A DNA stretch of 64,000 nucleotides from Microbulbifer elongatus (GCF_021165935.1 NZ_CP088953.1:868001-932000); one strand, 5' to 3'. Positions 9,463 through 19,631 are shown, numbered from the stretch's first letter. A program made the numbers and translations. Notes: a model not told the origin generated them from the sequence alone.

Positions 9463-10047
9463 TCACGCCCTAAATAGCCGCATGCAGACCTGTCCGGCCT
9501 GCTTTTCCTTTTCCAGCTGCCAGCTGGCGGGCACGGTGATTTGAATATTACGGGGGGATTCCACGTAGATCAGGGTGTCTTCGCCGACACAGCCGGCTTC
9601 CATCAGGCCCGCCAGTGCGGTTGTCCACAGGTCATTGGCAAAGGGTGGGTCGACAAAGATCACATCAAAGGGGGCTGCGGGCTGGCTCAGAAACACTTCC
9701 GCGGGGCAGTTGTGCACCTGGGCGCCCTCGGCTTCCAATACATCCAGCTGCTGCCGGAGTATCTGTGCGGCGCCCCGATTCAGCTCCACGAAGTCGACCT
9801 GTGCAGCGCCACGGCTCAGGGCTTCCAGGCCCAGGGCGCCGGAGCCGGCAAACAGGTCCAGGCAGCGGGCCCCGGGCAGGTGAAACTGCAGCCAGTTGAA
9901 CAGCGTCTCGCGCAACCGGTCGCCGGTGGGACGCAACCCTTCAATGGGGGCGAAGGCGACTTTACGCCCGCGCCAGCGGCCGCCGATGATGCGCAATTGG
10001 GATACGGGGGGCGAGGCCGGGGAACTGGGGCGGCGGTTTCTGGGCAT
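9463..10047 (-). CDS. rsmD: 16S rRNA (guanine(966)-N(2))-methyltransferase
   Basis: Methylates G966 of 16S rRNA in the small subunit. The SAM-binding motif is in DLFAGSGALGLEALSRGA near residues 80-97, and the N6/N2 amino-methyltransferase motif is VDPPF near residue 130. The N-terminal start region with RIIGGRWRGRK is typical. The gene is divergent from ftsY, an arrangement shared with other gammaproteobacteria. Confidence 0.95.
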   Translation of the reverse strand: MPRNRRPSSPASPPVSQLRIIGGRWRGRKVAFAPIEGLRPTGDRLRETLFNWLQFHLPGARCLDLFAGSGALGLEALSRGAAQVDFVELNRGAAQILRQQLDVLEAEGAQVHNCPAEVFLSQPAAPFDVIFVDPPFANDLWTTALAGLMEAGCVGEDTLIYVESPRNIQITVPASWQLEKEKQAGQVCMRLFRA

Positions 10048-10195
10048 TGGCGGTCCGGCAAAAGGGTTACGGCGGCAAATAAAGGCGGGCCACTGTGTGC
10101 TAAACAGTCAGCGGTGCTAAGATTAGCGCCTTTCCAGGGCCGGCTGCCAGCCGGTATTTGCCAGTCACCCTTTTCCTTCGAAGAATCCACACCTG

Positions 10196-11485
10196 ATGAT
10201 TTTTGATTTTCTGCGCAAAAAGAAGCCCGAGGACCAGACCGCCGAGGAGTCCTCCCCCTCGACGGAGGCCCAGAACCCGCTTGTAGAGACGGCGGACGAG
10301 GTCGAGTTTGAGATTCCGGAGAACCTGAAGGCTGACCCGTCGTCGGAGACCGCGACAGCAGAAATCCCGCCAGCGGCGGACGCGGGGGGGACCCTTTCTG
10401 CGGAGGAAGCACCGGAATCCGGGTTCGACCCGGTGGCCGAGGTTCAGCCGCCGCAGGCTCCTGAAGCGCCCGCTGATATTGAGGCGCCGGCCGCTGCTGC
10501 CGAGACGGAAGCCCCGGCGCCAGCCACGCCGGCGAAAGAGCAGGAGAAGCCAAAGAAAGAAGGTTTCTTTGCTCGCATCCGTCGCGGTCTGTCCCGCACC
10601 AGCAGTCAGTTTGCCGAGGGTATGGGCAATCTGTTCCTGGGTGCCAAGGAGATCGATGAAGATCTGATGGAGGAGCTGGAGACCCAGCTGCTGATGGCGG
10701 ATGTGGGCCTGGATGCGACCACGGAGATTATCGATCGCCTGACCGAGCGGGTTTCCCGCCGCGAGCTGTCCAATGGTGAGGCGTTGTACAAGGCGTTGCA
10801 GGAGGAGCTGGCGGGCTTGCTCAATAAAGTGGAGGCGCCGCTGGCCATTGATCAGGCGAAGCAGCCGTTTGTGATTCTGGTGGTGGGCGTGAATGGTGTG
10901 GGCAAGACCACGACCATTGGCAAGCTGGCGCATCGCTATCTGAACGAGGGCAAGTCGGTGATGTTGGCGGCGGGGGATACGTTCCGCGCGGCGGCGGTGG
11001 AGCAGCTGCAGGTGTGGGGAAGCCGTCACAATGTGCCGGTGGTGGCCCAGCATACGGGGGCCGATAGCGCCTCTGTCATCTTTGATGCGATACAGTCTGC
11101 CCAGTCCCGGGGTGTGGATGTGGTGATTGCGGATACGGCGGGCCGCCTGCACAACAAGTCCAATCTGATGGAGGAGTTGTCGAAGGTGCGCCGGGTGATG
11201 GGCAAGCTGGACAGTTCTGCTCCCCATGAGGTGTTGCTGGTGCTGGATGCGGGCACCGGGCAGAACGCGTTGTCCCAGGCGGAGACCTTCAAGGATTCGG
11301 CGGGGGTTTCCGGTCTGGTGCTGACGAAGCTCGATGGTACGGCCAAGGGCGGGGTGATTTTCGCGCTGGCGCAGAAGCTGGGGATTCCGGTACGCTTTAT
11401 TGGCGTCGGGGAGCAGGCAGAGGATTTGCAGCCGTTTGTAGCCAAGGACTTTGTGGCGGCGCTGTTTAATCGCGCTCAGGGGTGA
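10196..11485 (+). CDS. ftsY: Signal recognition particle receptor FtsY
   Basis: Membrane-associated GTPase that receives ribosome-SRP complexes. An acidic, Ala/Pro/Glu-rich A domain covers about residues 10-120, the helical N domain about 125-215, and the G domain follows with P-loop GVNGVGKTTT (near 231), DTAGR and TKLDGTAKGG. Length is 429 residues. It is the first gene of the ftsY-ftsE-ftsX cell-division cluster, but here the copy C palindrome lies between ftsY and ftsE, leaving a 200-base gap. Confidence 0.97.
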   Translation: MIFDFLRKKKPEDQTAEESSPSTEAQNPLVETADEVEFEIPENLKADPSSETATAEIPPAADAGGTLSAEEAPESGFDPVAEVQPPQAPEAPADIEAPAAAAETEAPAPATPAKEQEKPKKEGFFARIRRGLSRTSSQFAEGMGNLFLGAKEIDEDLMEELETQLLMADVGLDATTEIIDRLTERVSRRELSNGEALYKALQEELAGLLNKVEAPLAIDQAKQPFVILVVGVNGVGKTTTIGKLAHRYLNEGKSVMLAAGDTFRAAAVEQLQVWGSRHNVPVVAQHTGADSASVIFDAIQSAQSRGVDVVIADTAGRLHNKSNLMEELSKVRRVMGKLDSSAPHEVLLVLDAGTGQNALSQAETFKDSAGVSGLVLTKLDGTAKGGVIFALAQKLGIPVRFIGVGEQAEDLQPFVAKDFVAALFNRAQG

Positions 11486-11504
11486 TAACTCCGAGATAAC
11501 TTTG

Positions 11505-11625
11505 GTGGCGGCGCTGCTACCGGGTACGGCCTTGTGAGACACGCCGTGAACCCATCCCTGGGGGCTCTTCCGCGAGGTCCCTCTCGCGGAAGGTCTCACA
11601 AGGCCGTACCCGGTATCAGCGCCTT
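11505..11625 (+). repeat. Long palindromic intergenic repeat, copy C
   Basis: Outer arms 11511-11540 and 11593-11622 pair almost completely (CCGGGTACGGCCTTGTGAGA strand against its complement). The core GTGAACCCATCCCTGGG is at 11546-11562 and the inner hairpin CTTCCGCGAG/CTCGCGGAAG at about 11567-11592. It starts about 20 bases after the ftsY stop. The core reads with the genes. Confidence 0.88.
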
Positions 11626-11685
11626 CGCATTGGGCTAATGTAGTTCTTTTCGCGCCCTCGAAACTAAAACAACAAAAACGCGCTC

Positions 11686-12369
11686 ATGATCCAGTTTGAT
11701 AACGTCAATAAACGCTACGAGTCCGGCCAGGATGCCCTGGGGCGTGTCAGTCTGGAAATCGATCGCGCTGAGATGGTGTTTCTCACCGGTCATTCTGGCG
11801 CCGGTAAAAGTACCCTGCTGAAACTGCTTACTGCCATCGAGCGCCCTACCCGCGGCAGCATCATCGTTGGCGGCCAGAATCTGAATCGGCTGCGTAACGG
11901 CCAGATCCCCTACTACCGTCGCAATCTCGGCATCGTGTTCCAGAATCACCAGTTGCTATTCGATCGCACCGTGTTCGATAACGTGGCGCTGCCGCTTTCC
12001 GTGTCTGGCTGCAGTAAGCGTGAGGTGGGCCGGCGGGTGCGGGCGGCGTTGGATAAGGTGGGGTTGCTGCACAAGGAGAAGCAGAATCCGATTGTGCTCT
12101 CCGGTGGTGAGCAGCAGCGGGTGGGGATTGCGCGGGCGGTGGTTAACAAGCCGGCGCTGCTGGTGGCGGATGAGCCGACCGGTAACCTGGACCCGAAGCT
12201 CTCCGAGGAGATCATGAATCTGTTTCGGCAGTTCAATGCGGTGGGTACCACGGTGTTGATTGCGAGCCACGATCTCGAGCTGATTGCGCGGATGCGCCAG
12301 CGGGTGCTGACCCTGCAGCAGGGCCAATTGATCTACGACGGATACCCGAGCCGTGAACCAGCGTATTAA
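11686..12369 (+). CDS. ftsE: Cell division ATP-binding protein FtsE
   Basis: Cytoplasmic ATPase of the FtsEX divisome complex, which regulates peptidoglycan hydrolases. Walker A is GHSGAGKST (residues 35-43), the ABC signature LSGGEQQRVGIARA lies near 138, and Walker B VADEPTGNLD near 160. Length is 227 residues. It overlaps the start of ftsX by 17 bases, indicating translational coupling. Confidence 0.97.
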   Translation: MIQFDNVNKRYESGQDALGRVSLEIDRAEMVFLTGHSGAGKSTLLKLLTAIERPTRGSIIVGGQNLNRLRNGQIPYYRRNLGIVFQNHQLLFDRTVFDNVALPLSVSGCSKREVGRRVRAALDKVGLLHKEKQNPIVLSGGEQQRVGIARAVVNKPALLVADEPTGNLDPKLSEEIMNLFRQFNAVGTTVLIASHDLELIARMRQRVLTLQQGQLIYDGYPSREPAY

Positions 12370-13366
12370 GTCTACTTCTGCCAGAACTTCCCCCCAGGCC
12401 CCCGAGCGCGCCCGCTCCACCGGCGCGGTGACCGCGCGTACCGGAATGGGTGATCGCTTCAGCAGCTGGCTGGATCACCACCGGGAGATGTGGCGGGAGT
12501 CCTGGGTACGTTTTTTTGCCTCGCCCATGTCCAGTGGTATGACCGCGCTGGTGATCGCCATTGCGCTGGCGCTGCCGGCGGCATTGCAGTTGGGGCTTAC
12601 CAACTTTCAGAAGGCGGTGGCTGGTTGGGACGGGCAGCCGCAGATTTCGGTGTTCCTGCACAAGCGCGCCAAGCAGAGTGCGGTCACGTCCTTTGCGGAC
12701 GATCTGCGCGGTGATCCACTGGTGGCGCAGGTGACGTACATTTCTCCGGAGCAGGCGCTGGCGGAATTTCAGCAGGCGTCCGGGCTCGGGGATGCGCTGC
12801 TGGGAATGGACAGCAACCCGTTGCCGGCGGTGTTGCTGGTGCGCCCACGGGGTTCCGACAGTGCTGCGCTGGAGTCTCTGGCCGAGCGCCTGCGCGAGAG
12901 TGCGCTGACCGACTCCGTGGTGCTGGATATGGCCTGGGTGCAACGGCTGGCGAACCTGACCGAGCTGGGCCGCCGTATGAGCCTGGGGCTGGCATTTCTG
13001 CTGGCGTTGGGGGTGCTACTGGTGGTGGTGAACAGCATCCGCCTGCACATCGAAAATCGCCGGGACGAGATTCTGGTGGTGAAGCTGGTGGGTGCGACGG
13101 ACGCATTTGTGCGCCGACCCTTCCTGTATACCGGGCTGGTGTACGGCCTGGTGGGCGGGCTGATCGCCTGGCTGCTGGTGAGTCTCGGGGTCTGGCTGCT
13201 GGCGGGGCCGGTGAGCGGGCTGGCGAATCTCTACGGTAGCGGCTTCCGCCTCGACGGGCCGGGTTTCACTTACTTGATTGGGCTCGCCGGTGGTGCAGCC
13301 CTGTTGGGCCTGACCGGCGCCTGGCTGGCGGTGGCGCGACATATTTCGGCGATTCAACCGCGTTGA
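12353..13366 (+). CDS. ftsX: Cell division protein FtsX
   Basis: Membrane partner of FtsE. A basic cytoplasmic tail of about 60 residues, longer than in E. coli, precedes the first membrane helix (near residues 63-80). A periplasmic domain that contacts hydrolase activators follows, then three C-terminal helices of the FtsX permease fold (about 210-335). The conserved ENRRDEILVVKLVGAT stretch precedes the second half. It overlaps ftsE by 17 bases and ends 307 bases before rpoH. Confidence 0.95.
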   Translation: MNQRIKSTSARTSPQAPERARSTGAVTARTGMGDRFSSWLDHHREMWRESWVRFFASPMSSGMTALVIAIALALPAALQLGLTNFQKAVAGWDGQPQISVFLHKRAKQSAVTSFADDLRGDPLVAQVTYISPEQALAEFQQASGLGDALLGMDSNPLPAVLLVRPRGSDSAALESLAERLRESALTDSVVLDMAWVQRLANLTELGRRMSLGLAFLLALGVLLVVVNSIRLHIENRRDEILVVKLVGATDAFVRRPFLYTGLVYGLVGGLIAWLLVSLGVWLLAGPVSGLANLYGSGFRLDGPGFTYLIGLAGGAALLGLTGAWLAVARHISAIQPR

Positions 13367-13673
13367 CCACCCGGTCAGTCAAGAATCGTAAAGCGTGGAA
13401 CTTCGCCTGTGGATAACCGCTCTAATCCACCGGAAAACAAGGGCTGGCGCGGTTTGCCGGCCCCCCGCACACGGGCTTCCATTTCCTGTTGCGGGTGCTA
13501 CACTGTGGCCAACTTTGCGCTCCCGGTGCCGCTTAAAAACTGATCACTGTTGATTCGAACGTGGTCGGTTCAGGGCCGAAAGCGCAAGCCGCCGCAAACT
13601 ACTGGTCCCGGTATGAATGAGTCCGGGCAGCAAGTGCCAAGCGGGGCAACCTGAGTTACGAGGAGAATCCTGA
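13367..13673. other. ftsX-rpoH intergenic region, presumed rpoH control region
   Basis: 307 bases without a coding sequence. It presumably holds the rpoH promoters and the 5' leader, as the rpoH leader in relatives is long and regulated. A GAGGAGA ribosome site is visible at 13659-13667. I could not assign convincing -35/-10 boxes, and no palindromic repeat copy is present. Confidence 0.5.
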
Positions 13674-14528
<855 letters not shown>

Positions 14529-14554
14529 CAGCCTTCTCACTGACCGGATTCAAG

Positions 14555-14580
14555 AACCGCGCTACTGGCGCGGTTTTTTC
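14555..14580 (+). terminator. Rho-independent terminator after rpoH
   Basis: AACCGCGC, loop TACTG, GCGCGGTTTTTTC, 26 bases after the rpoH stop. Confidence 0.9.
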
Positions 14581-14636
14581 GTATGGGGGCTTTGTTCGGG
14601 GTTAGTGGGATTCGCTTTGAAGCTGGTCTGGTGGCG

Positions 14637-14747
14637 GTGAGGCACCGGGTATCTGTTTTCGGAACCACTGTGAACCCATCCCTGGGCGTTGCGGCGCAAA
14701 CTTCCTGTTTGCGACGCTTCCGAAAACAGATCCCCGGTACCTCCCCT
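14637..14747 (+). repeat. Long palindromic intergenic repeat, copy D
   Basis: Outer arms contain CACCGGGTATCTGTTTTCGG on the left and CCGAAAACAGATCCCCGGTA on the right. The core GTGAACCCATCCCTGGGCG is at 14670-14688 and the inner hairpin is GCGCAAACttccTGTTTGCG. It lies between the rpoH terminator and the DUF423 gene, both genes rightward, with the core reading with them. Confidence 0.87.
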
Positions 14748-14794
14748 TCAATTTTGACTGCTGTTCTTCGTAAGCCAGAACGAAAGGAATAACG

Positions 14795-15172
14795 ATGGCT
14801 AAATTGTATTTATTGCTCGCCGCATTTTTTGGTGGCACCGGTGTGGTTCTAGGTGCGTTTGGGGCCCATGGCCTGCGCGACAAAGTCGCGGAAAACTTGT
14901 TGGAAGCCTATAAAATCGGTGTGCACTACCAAATGATTCACGCCCTGGCCCTGATCGCCGTGGCGGTATTGATTCATCAGATCGGCGCAAAAACCTCGCT
15001 GATTGCAAGTGGTGCCCTTTTTGCTATCGGCATCCTGTTTTTCTCCGGGAGTCTGTACGGCCTGACTTTCGGCGGTCCCAGAATTTTGGGTCCCATCACC
15101 CCACTGGGTGGAACCCTGCTGATCGGCGGCTGGATAGCACTGTTTATCGCCGCACTGAATTACGGCAAATAA
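14795..15172 (+). CDS. DUF423 family small membrane protein
   Basis: Four-helix inner-membrane protein of 125 residues with the DUF423 hallmarks GAFGAHGLRD near residue 23 and GSLYGLTFGGPRILGPITPLGG near 80-101 (conserved glycines and prolines). Function is unknown across the family. An AACGAAAGGAATAACG ribosome site precedes the ATG. The gene is bracketed by palindromes D and E, the only gene here with a copy on each side. Confidence 0.88.
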   Translation: MAKLYLLLAAFFGGTGVVLGAFGAHGLRDKVAENLLEAYKIGVHYQMIHALALIAVAVLIHQIGAKTSLIASGALFAIGILFFSGSLYGLTFGGPRILGPITPLGGTLLIGGWIALFIAALNYGK

Positions 15173-15213
15173 TCGCCAACAGAAGTTGGTAAGAACTCAG
15201 AAATACGACTTGA

Positions 15214-15327
15214 AGGCTAAGCACCGGGTATAAGTTTTCAGAAGCGTCGGCGACAGGACGTCGCCGCCGCAACGCCCATGGATGGGTTCACAGTGGTTCT
15301 GAAAACTTATACCCGGTGCTTGGCCGC
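15214..15327 (-). repeat. Long palindromic intergenic repeat, copy E
   Basis: Outer arms AAGCACCGGGTATAAGTTTT (from 15219) and AAAACTTATACCCGGTGCTT (to 15322) are exact complements. The inner hairpin is GTCGGCGAC/GTCGCCG and the core CCCATGGATGGGTTCAC is at 15275-15291. Located between the DUF423 gene and trmB, both rightward; the core reads on the - strand. Confidence 0.88.
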
Positions 15328-15389
15328 CACAGAAAGAGCTACGTAGCACCCAAGAACAGTGCTCCGGGCCAAGAGGTAACAGAGCCAAG

Positions 15390-16127
15390 ATGCAAGAAGA
15401 ACCCAACAACGAACCAAGTAACGAGGAAGAAGACTTCCCCTACCGCACCGAATTCAAAAAGAAATCCATCCGCAGCTACGTCATTCGTGGCGGGCGTATG
15501 ACCGAAGGTCAGCGCAAGGCGTTTGATAATTACTGGGGCCCGTTCGGCCTGTCTCTGTACGACGGCCCGATCGACCCGACAGAAATCTTCGGCCGCGAAG
15601 CACCGGTCGTGCTGGAAATCGGATTCGGCATGGGCGACTCCCTGCTGGAAATGAGCGAAGCCGAAACCGACAAAAATTTCATCGGCATCGAAGTCCACCC
15701 GCCCGGTGTCGGTCGCCTGATCAATAACGCCGGCAAAGCCGAAGTCAAAAACCTGCGGGTGTATATGGCCGACGCCATCGACGTGCTCCACGACTGCATT
15801 CCCGACGCCAGCCTCGACCGCTTCCAGCTGTATTTCCCTGACCCCTGGCACAAAAAGAAGCACAACAAGCGCCGCATCGTGCAGCCCGAGTTTGTAAAAC
15901 TCCTGTGCAGCAAACTGAAACCCGGCGGCCTCATGCACATGGCCACTGACTGGGAAAACTACGCCGAGCAGATGCTCGAAGTGCTCGAAGCGGAAGAGTT
16001 GCTGGAAAATACCGCAGGCAAAGGCAACTACGCCCCGCGCCCCAACTTCAGGCCGCAAACCAAATTCGAGCGTCGCGGCGAACGGCTGGGCCACGGCGTT
16101 TGGGACCTGCTCTACAAAAGGCAATAA
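15390..16127 (+). CDS. trmB: tRNA (guanine-N7-)-methyltransferase
   Basis: Uses SAM to form m7G46 in the tRNA variable loop. The SAM site is EIGFGMGDSLLEMS near residue 75, followed by the family motif FIGIEVHPPGVG. The catalytic/tRNA-binding stretch is LYFPDPWHKKKHNKRRIV near residues 150-167. Length of 245 includes an N-terminal acidic extension. It follows palindrome E and precedes an outer-membrane protein gene by 90 bases. Confidence 0.96.
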   Translation: MQEEPNNEPSNEEEDFPYRTEFKKKSIRSYVIRGGRMTEGQRKAFDNYWGPFGLSLYDGPIDPTEIFGREAPVVLEIGFGMGDSLLEMSEAETDKNFIGIEVHPPGVGRLINNAGKAEVKNLRVYMADAIDVLHDCIPDASLDRFQLYFPDPWHKKKHNKRRIVQPEFVKLLCSKLKPGGLMHMATDWENYAEQMLEVLEAEELLENTAGKGNYAPRPNFRPQTKFERRGERLGHGVWDLLYKRQ

Positions 16128-16217
16128 GCCGACAGACACCGCGGGTCAGATAGGAAATAACTCCCGGCCCGCTGTGCTATCTTCTGTCTACCGGTAAATG
16201 GATGCTCCGGAGCAACA

Positions 16218-17042
16218 ATGACAACAAGCCCCACCCTCGTCTCAAATCAAATGCGCGCCTTACTACTGGGCGGTGCACTGCTCCTGCTGAGCGGACCGAC
16301 CCTGGCCGATCAGGAAGGCACACTCAATCTGTATCTTAACGCCGGACAGTACTGGTTTGACGACCAGCGCCTCGATGGCACGCCTTACTTCGGATTTGAG
16401 CTGGACGACAGCACCGGGGGTGGTATCGGCTTCGGCTACAACATTACCGACCGCTGGGCCATCGAAGGCGTGTACGATTATTTCAGCGTCAATGTCCGTG
16501 ACACCCGCGAAGACGTTGGCGTGCAGAATTATCACCTCGACCTCATGTACCAGTTTGCCGGCCAGTTCTGTGGCAATTTCGACTGGCAGCCTTACGTAGT
16601 ACTGGGCGCCGGTGAGCTGCGTATCGATGAGGACACCTACGGGTACCCGGACGACTGGCACCAGCGTCAGACGATGGTCAACTTTGGCGCCGGTGTGAAA
16701 TACCAGTTTCTACCCCGGTGGCAGATGCGGGGCGATGTGCGCGGGTTTCAGGGCGTTGAAGAAGGCGGGCTGGACAGCTTTGTGAGTTTTGCCATCGGTT
16801 ACCAATGGCAAGATGAAATAGCGCCGCGGGACTGGGATGGAGACGGCATATACAGCAATCTGGATGAGTGCCCGCAGACGCCACCGGGGATCGATGTAGA
16901 TGCCCGTGGCTGCCCCATCGACAGCGACGGCGACGGGGTGCCGGACTATCTGGACCAGTGCCCGGGTACTCCCATGGGGGCGGCGGTCAATTTCGACGGC
17001 TGCCAGCGGGAAGCCTACGATCCCAACGACTTCTCCAAATAA
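16218..17042 (+). CDS. OmpA-like outer-membrane barrel with thrombospondin type-3 repeats, no OmpA C-terminal domain
   Basis: A signal peptide ends near residue 31 (GPTLADQ). Residues 32-200 show alternating aromatic strands typical of an eight-strand OmpA/OprF-type barrel (WAIEGVYDYF, VVLGAGELRIDE, VSFAIGYQW). Two calcium-binding type-3 repeats follow (DWDGDGIYSNLDECPQTPPG and DSDGDGVPDYLDQCPGTP). The protein stops after GCQREAYDPNDFSK, so the peptidoglycan-binding OmpA domain that usually follows such repeats is missing. It may be truncated or a natural short form. It converges with the ABC-F gene. Confidence 0.82.
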   Translation: MTTSPTLVSNQMRALLLGGALLLLSGPTLADQEGTLNLYLNAGQYWFDDQRLDGTPYFGFELDDSTGGGIGFGYNITDRWAIEGVYDYFSVNVRDTREDVGVQNYHLDLMYQFAGQFCGNFDWQPYVVLGAGELRIDEDTYGYPDDWHQRQTMVNFGAGVKYQFLPRWQMRGDVRGFQGVEEGGLDSFVSFAIGYQWQDEIAPRDWDGDGIYSNLDECPQTPPGIDVDARGCPIDSDGDGVPDYLDQCPGTPMGAAVNFDGCQREAYDPNDFSK

Positions 17043-17069
17043 AATCTTAAATGCCCGTCGGGAGATGAT

Positions 17070-18989
17070 TCACTCTCCCGCCCGGGCCGCCTCCAACGCC
17101 TCGGAAATTTCCAGCCATTCCATTTCCAGCGTCTCCAGAGACTCTTTCGCCTCCCCCTGAGCCCTGGTCAGGCGAGTGATTTCGTCCTGTTGACCACCGC
17201 TGTAAAGGCCTTCGTCGGCCAGCTTCTCCTCAAGGGACTGCACCTCCTTTTCCGCCTTCGCCATCTTCTGTTCAATACTTTTGAGCTTATTGGTCAGCGG
17301 CTTCAGCTGCTCGCGCAGTGCCGCGGCGGCCCGGCGCTGGGCCCTTTTGTCTTCTACGGGTTTTGCGGCGGTACCGGTGTTGGCCGGTTCACTGCCGCTC
17401 TGGCGTTTTTCTTCGCGCTTGAACGCCAGTAGCCACTGTTTGTAGTCGTCCAGGTCTCCATCAAATGGTTCCGCACGCCCCTCGGCCACCAGAATGAATT
17501 CGTCGGTGGTATTTGCCAGCAGATGGCGATCGTGAGATACCAGAATCACCGCGCCGGGAAATTCGGCTAGTGCCAGGGTGAGCGCGTGGCGCATCTCCAG
17601 GTCCAGGTGGTTGGTGGGCTCGTCCAGCAGCAGCAGGTTGGGTTTCTGCCAGGCCAGCAGTGCCAGTGCCACCCGTGCCTTTTCACCGCCGGAGAAGCCG
17701 CCCACCGGCTCGAACACGCGATCGCCAATAAACCCGTAGCCGCCGAGGAAATCCCGCAGCTCCTGCTCACTGGCGGTGGGTGACAGGCGCTGCACATGCA
17801 GCAGAGGGGAAGCCTTTGAATCCAGCGCCTCCAGCTGATGCTGGGCGAAGTAACCGATCTTCAGGTGCTCGCCACACTGGCGTTCGCCCTGAAGCAGGGG
17901 TATCTCCCCGGCGAGGGTCTTGATCAGAGACGACTTGCCCGCGCCATTCGGCCCGAGCAGCCCGATACGCCGGCCCGGCTGAACGCCCATTTCCACCCGT
18001 GGCAGAATGGTCTTGCCGGGGTAGCCGATCTCCGCTTCACGCAGATCGATCAGCGGGTTAGAGACCTTGTCTGACGACGGCAGACGAAAGCGGAACGGAG
18101 AGTCCACGTGTGCCGGGGCAATCTCGGCCATTCGATCCAGTGCTTTCAGGCGACTCTGGGCCTGCTTGGCCTTGGTGGCTTTTGCGCGAAAGCGCCGCAC
18201 AAAATCTTCCATATGTGCACGCTGCGCCTGCTGCTTCTCGTACTGCACCTGTTGCTGGGCAAGGCGCTCGGCTCGGGCCCGCTCAAACGCGGTGTAGTTA
18301 CCGCTGTAGAGCACCAGGTCCTGGTGTTCGAAGCTGACAATGCCATCGACCACCGCATCGAGAAAATCCCGGTCGTGGGAAATGATCAGCAGGGTCCCCG
18401 GGAAGCGCTGCAGCCACTGCTCCAGCCATAGAGTCGCGTCCAGATCCAGGTGGTTGGTGGGTTCGTCCAGTAGCAGCAGATCCGCCGGGCACATCAGTGC
18501 CCGCGCCAGGTTCAGGCGAATGCGCCAGCCACCGGAAAAGCTTTTCACCGGGCGCTGCTGGTCGGCGTGGGAAAAACCCAGGCCGTCGAGCAACTGCGCT
18601 GCACGGGCAGGACCGCTGTAACCATCGATCGCCGCCATGCGCTCGTGCAGTTCCGCGATGCGTTTGCCGTCGCTGCCATCGGCCTCGGCGGCATCCAGCT
18701 GTCCCTGCAGTTCCCGCAGGCGGTGGTCGCCATCCAGGGCGTAGTCCAGCGCGCTGCGCTCGCTGGCGGTTACCTCCTGAGCCATATGGGCAATTTCCCA
18801 GCCGGAGGGCACCTCGACGCTGCCCGCGTCGCTGTCCTGCTTCTTCAGCAACATTTTGAACAGGGTGGATTTGCCACAGCCGTTTGCGCCGATGACGCCT
18901 ACCTTGTGGCCCGGGAAAATACGACAGCTGGCGTCGTTGAGCAGATCGCGCCCGCCCACCTGCAGCGATACGCCTTGCAGATTTATCAA
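17070..18989 (-). CDS. yheS: ABC-F family ATPase, YheS type
   Basis: Cytosolic protein with two ATP-binding domains and no membrane part; ABC-F members act on the ribosome during translation. Walker A sites are GANGCGKST (near residue 34) and GPNGAGKSS (near 345). Signatures are KSFSGGWRIRLNLARAL and FSGGEKARVALALL, each followed by LLLDEPTNHLDL. The inter-domain linker region, rich in Lys/Arg/Gln, lies around 240-290, and a charged coiled coil forms the C-terminus after 540. Close similarity to E. coli YheS (637 residues) sets the subfamily. It is divergent from the TIGR02444 gene and precedes AlgP-like genes as in Pseudomonas. Confidence 0.94.
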   Translation of the reverse strand: MINLQGVSLQVGGRDLLNDASCRIFPGHKVGVIGANGCGKSTLFKMLLKKQDSDAGSVEVPSGWEIAHMAQEVTASERSALDYALDGDHRLRELQGQLDAAEADGSDGKRIAELHERMAAIDGYSGPARAAQLLDGLGFSHADQQRPVKSFSGGWRIRLNLARALMCPADLLLLDEPTNHLDLDATLWLEQWLQRFPGTLLIISHDRDFLDAVVDGIVSFEHQDLVLYSGNYTAFERARAERLAQQQVQYEKQQAQRAHMEDFVRRFRAKATKAKQAQSRLKALDRMAEIAPAHVDSPFRFRLPSSDKVSNPLIDLREAEIGYPGKTILPRVEMGVQPGRRIGLLGPNGAGKSSLIKTLAGEIPLLQGERQCGEHLKIGYFAQHQLEALDSKASPLLHVQRLSPTASEQELRDFLGGYGFIGDRVFEPVGGFSGGEKARVALALLAWQKPNLLLLDEPTNHLDLEMRHALTLALAEFPGAVILVSHDRHLLANTTDEFILVAEGRAEPFDGDLDDYKQWLLAFKREEKRQSGSEPANTGTAAKPVEDKRAQRRAAAALREQLKPLTNKLKSIEQKMAKAEKEVQSLEEKLADEGLYSGGQQDEITRLTRAQGEAKESLETLEMEWLEISEALEAARAGE

Positions 18990-19058
18990 TGGAAACCTCT
19001 TTGAATTCGCCTGAATTTGACTAGGCTATCGGCTATAACAAACCGCCGGGATTCTATC

Positions 19059-19610
19059 GTGACAGAAACCGCACAGCCATCACCGCCGCCCTGCCCTCTG
19101 CAGAACCCTCTGTGGCAGTTCAGCCTGGAATTCTATCAACAGCCCTCGGTGGCCGAGTTCCTGCTCGACTGTCAGGACAGCAAGGGCGCGGATGTGTGCC
19201 TGTTGTTGTGGGCCAGCTATACCAGCGCCTGTGGCCGTCAGCTCAGTGATGAGAGTTGGCTTGTGGCGGATCGCGGACTGGCGCCGCGGCGGCGCATGAT
19301 CAACAGTGTGCGCAATATGCGTCGTCTGCTGGGGCGGTTAGACAAGCAAAACCGGGTGTATCAATGGTGTAAACGCTGCGAGATTCGAATGGAGCAGCGG
19401 CAACTGGCGGCGCTTTGGAAGCTGAATGGCGAGAGTTGGCCGGAAACCCGCTCACCCCTGGCCCTGGCGGGTGAACAGTACGGGTTGATGCAAAAAGATC
19501 AGGCCCGCTGGGCGGGCCTGATCGATGCTTACAGTGCAGCCGGCACGAGTGGGGACGACGAGACTCGCCGGGATCTCCGCAGGGGCGGTATTCCCGGTGT
19601 GACACTTTGA
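19059..19610 (+). CDS. TIGR02444 family protein
   Basis: Conserved protein of unknown function in Pseudomonas-like bacteria, recognised by NPLWQFSLEFYQQPSVAEF near the N-terminus, LLLWASYTSACGR and the Arg-rich RRRMINSVRNMRRLL. About 183 residues, mostly helical and soluble. The frame is open from a TTG at 19017, but GTG at 19059 puts the family start MxxxxPxxNPLW in the usual place, so that is chosen. It is divergent from the ABC-F gene and convergent with the histone-like gene, the neighbourhood expected for this family. Confidence 0.75.
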   Translation: MTETAQPSPPPCPLQNPLWQFSLEFYQQPSVAEFLLDCQDSKGADVCLLLWASYTSACGRQLSDESWLVADRGLAPRRRMINSVRNMRRLLGRLDKQNRVYQWCKRCEIRMEQRQLAALWKLNGESWPETRSPLALAGEQYGLMQKDQARWAGLIDAYSAAGTSGDDETRRDLRRGGIPGVTL

Positions 19611-19631
19611 ATCCCCGCTAGGCGTGCCTGC

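Noticed and set aside
13540..13580. GATTCGAAC resembling a tRNA T-loop
   Set aside because: No matching acceptor or anticodon stems are found around it.
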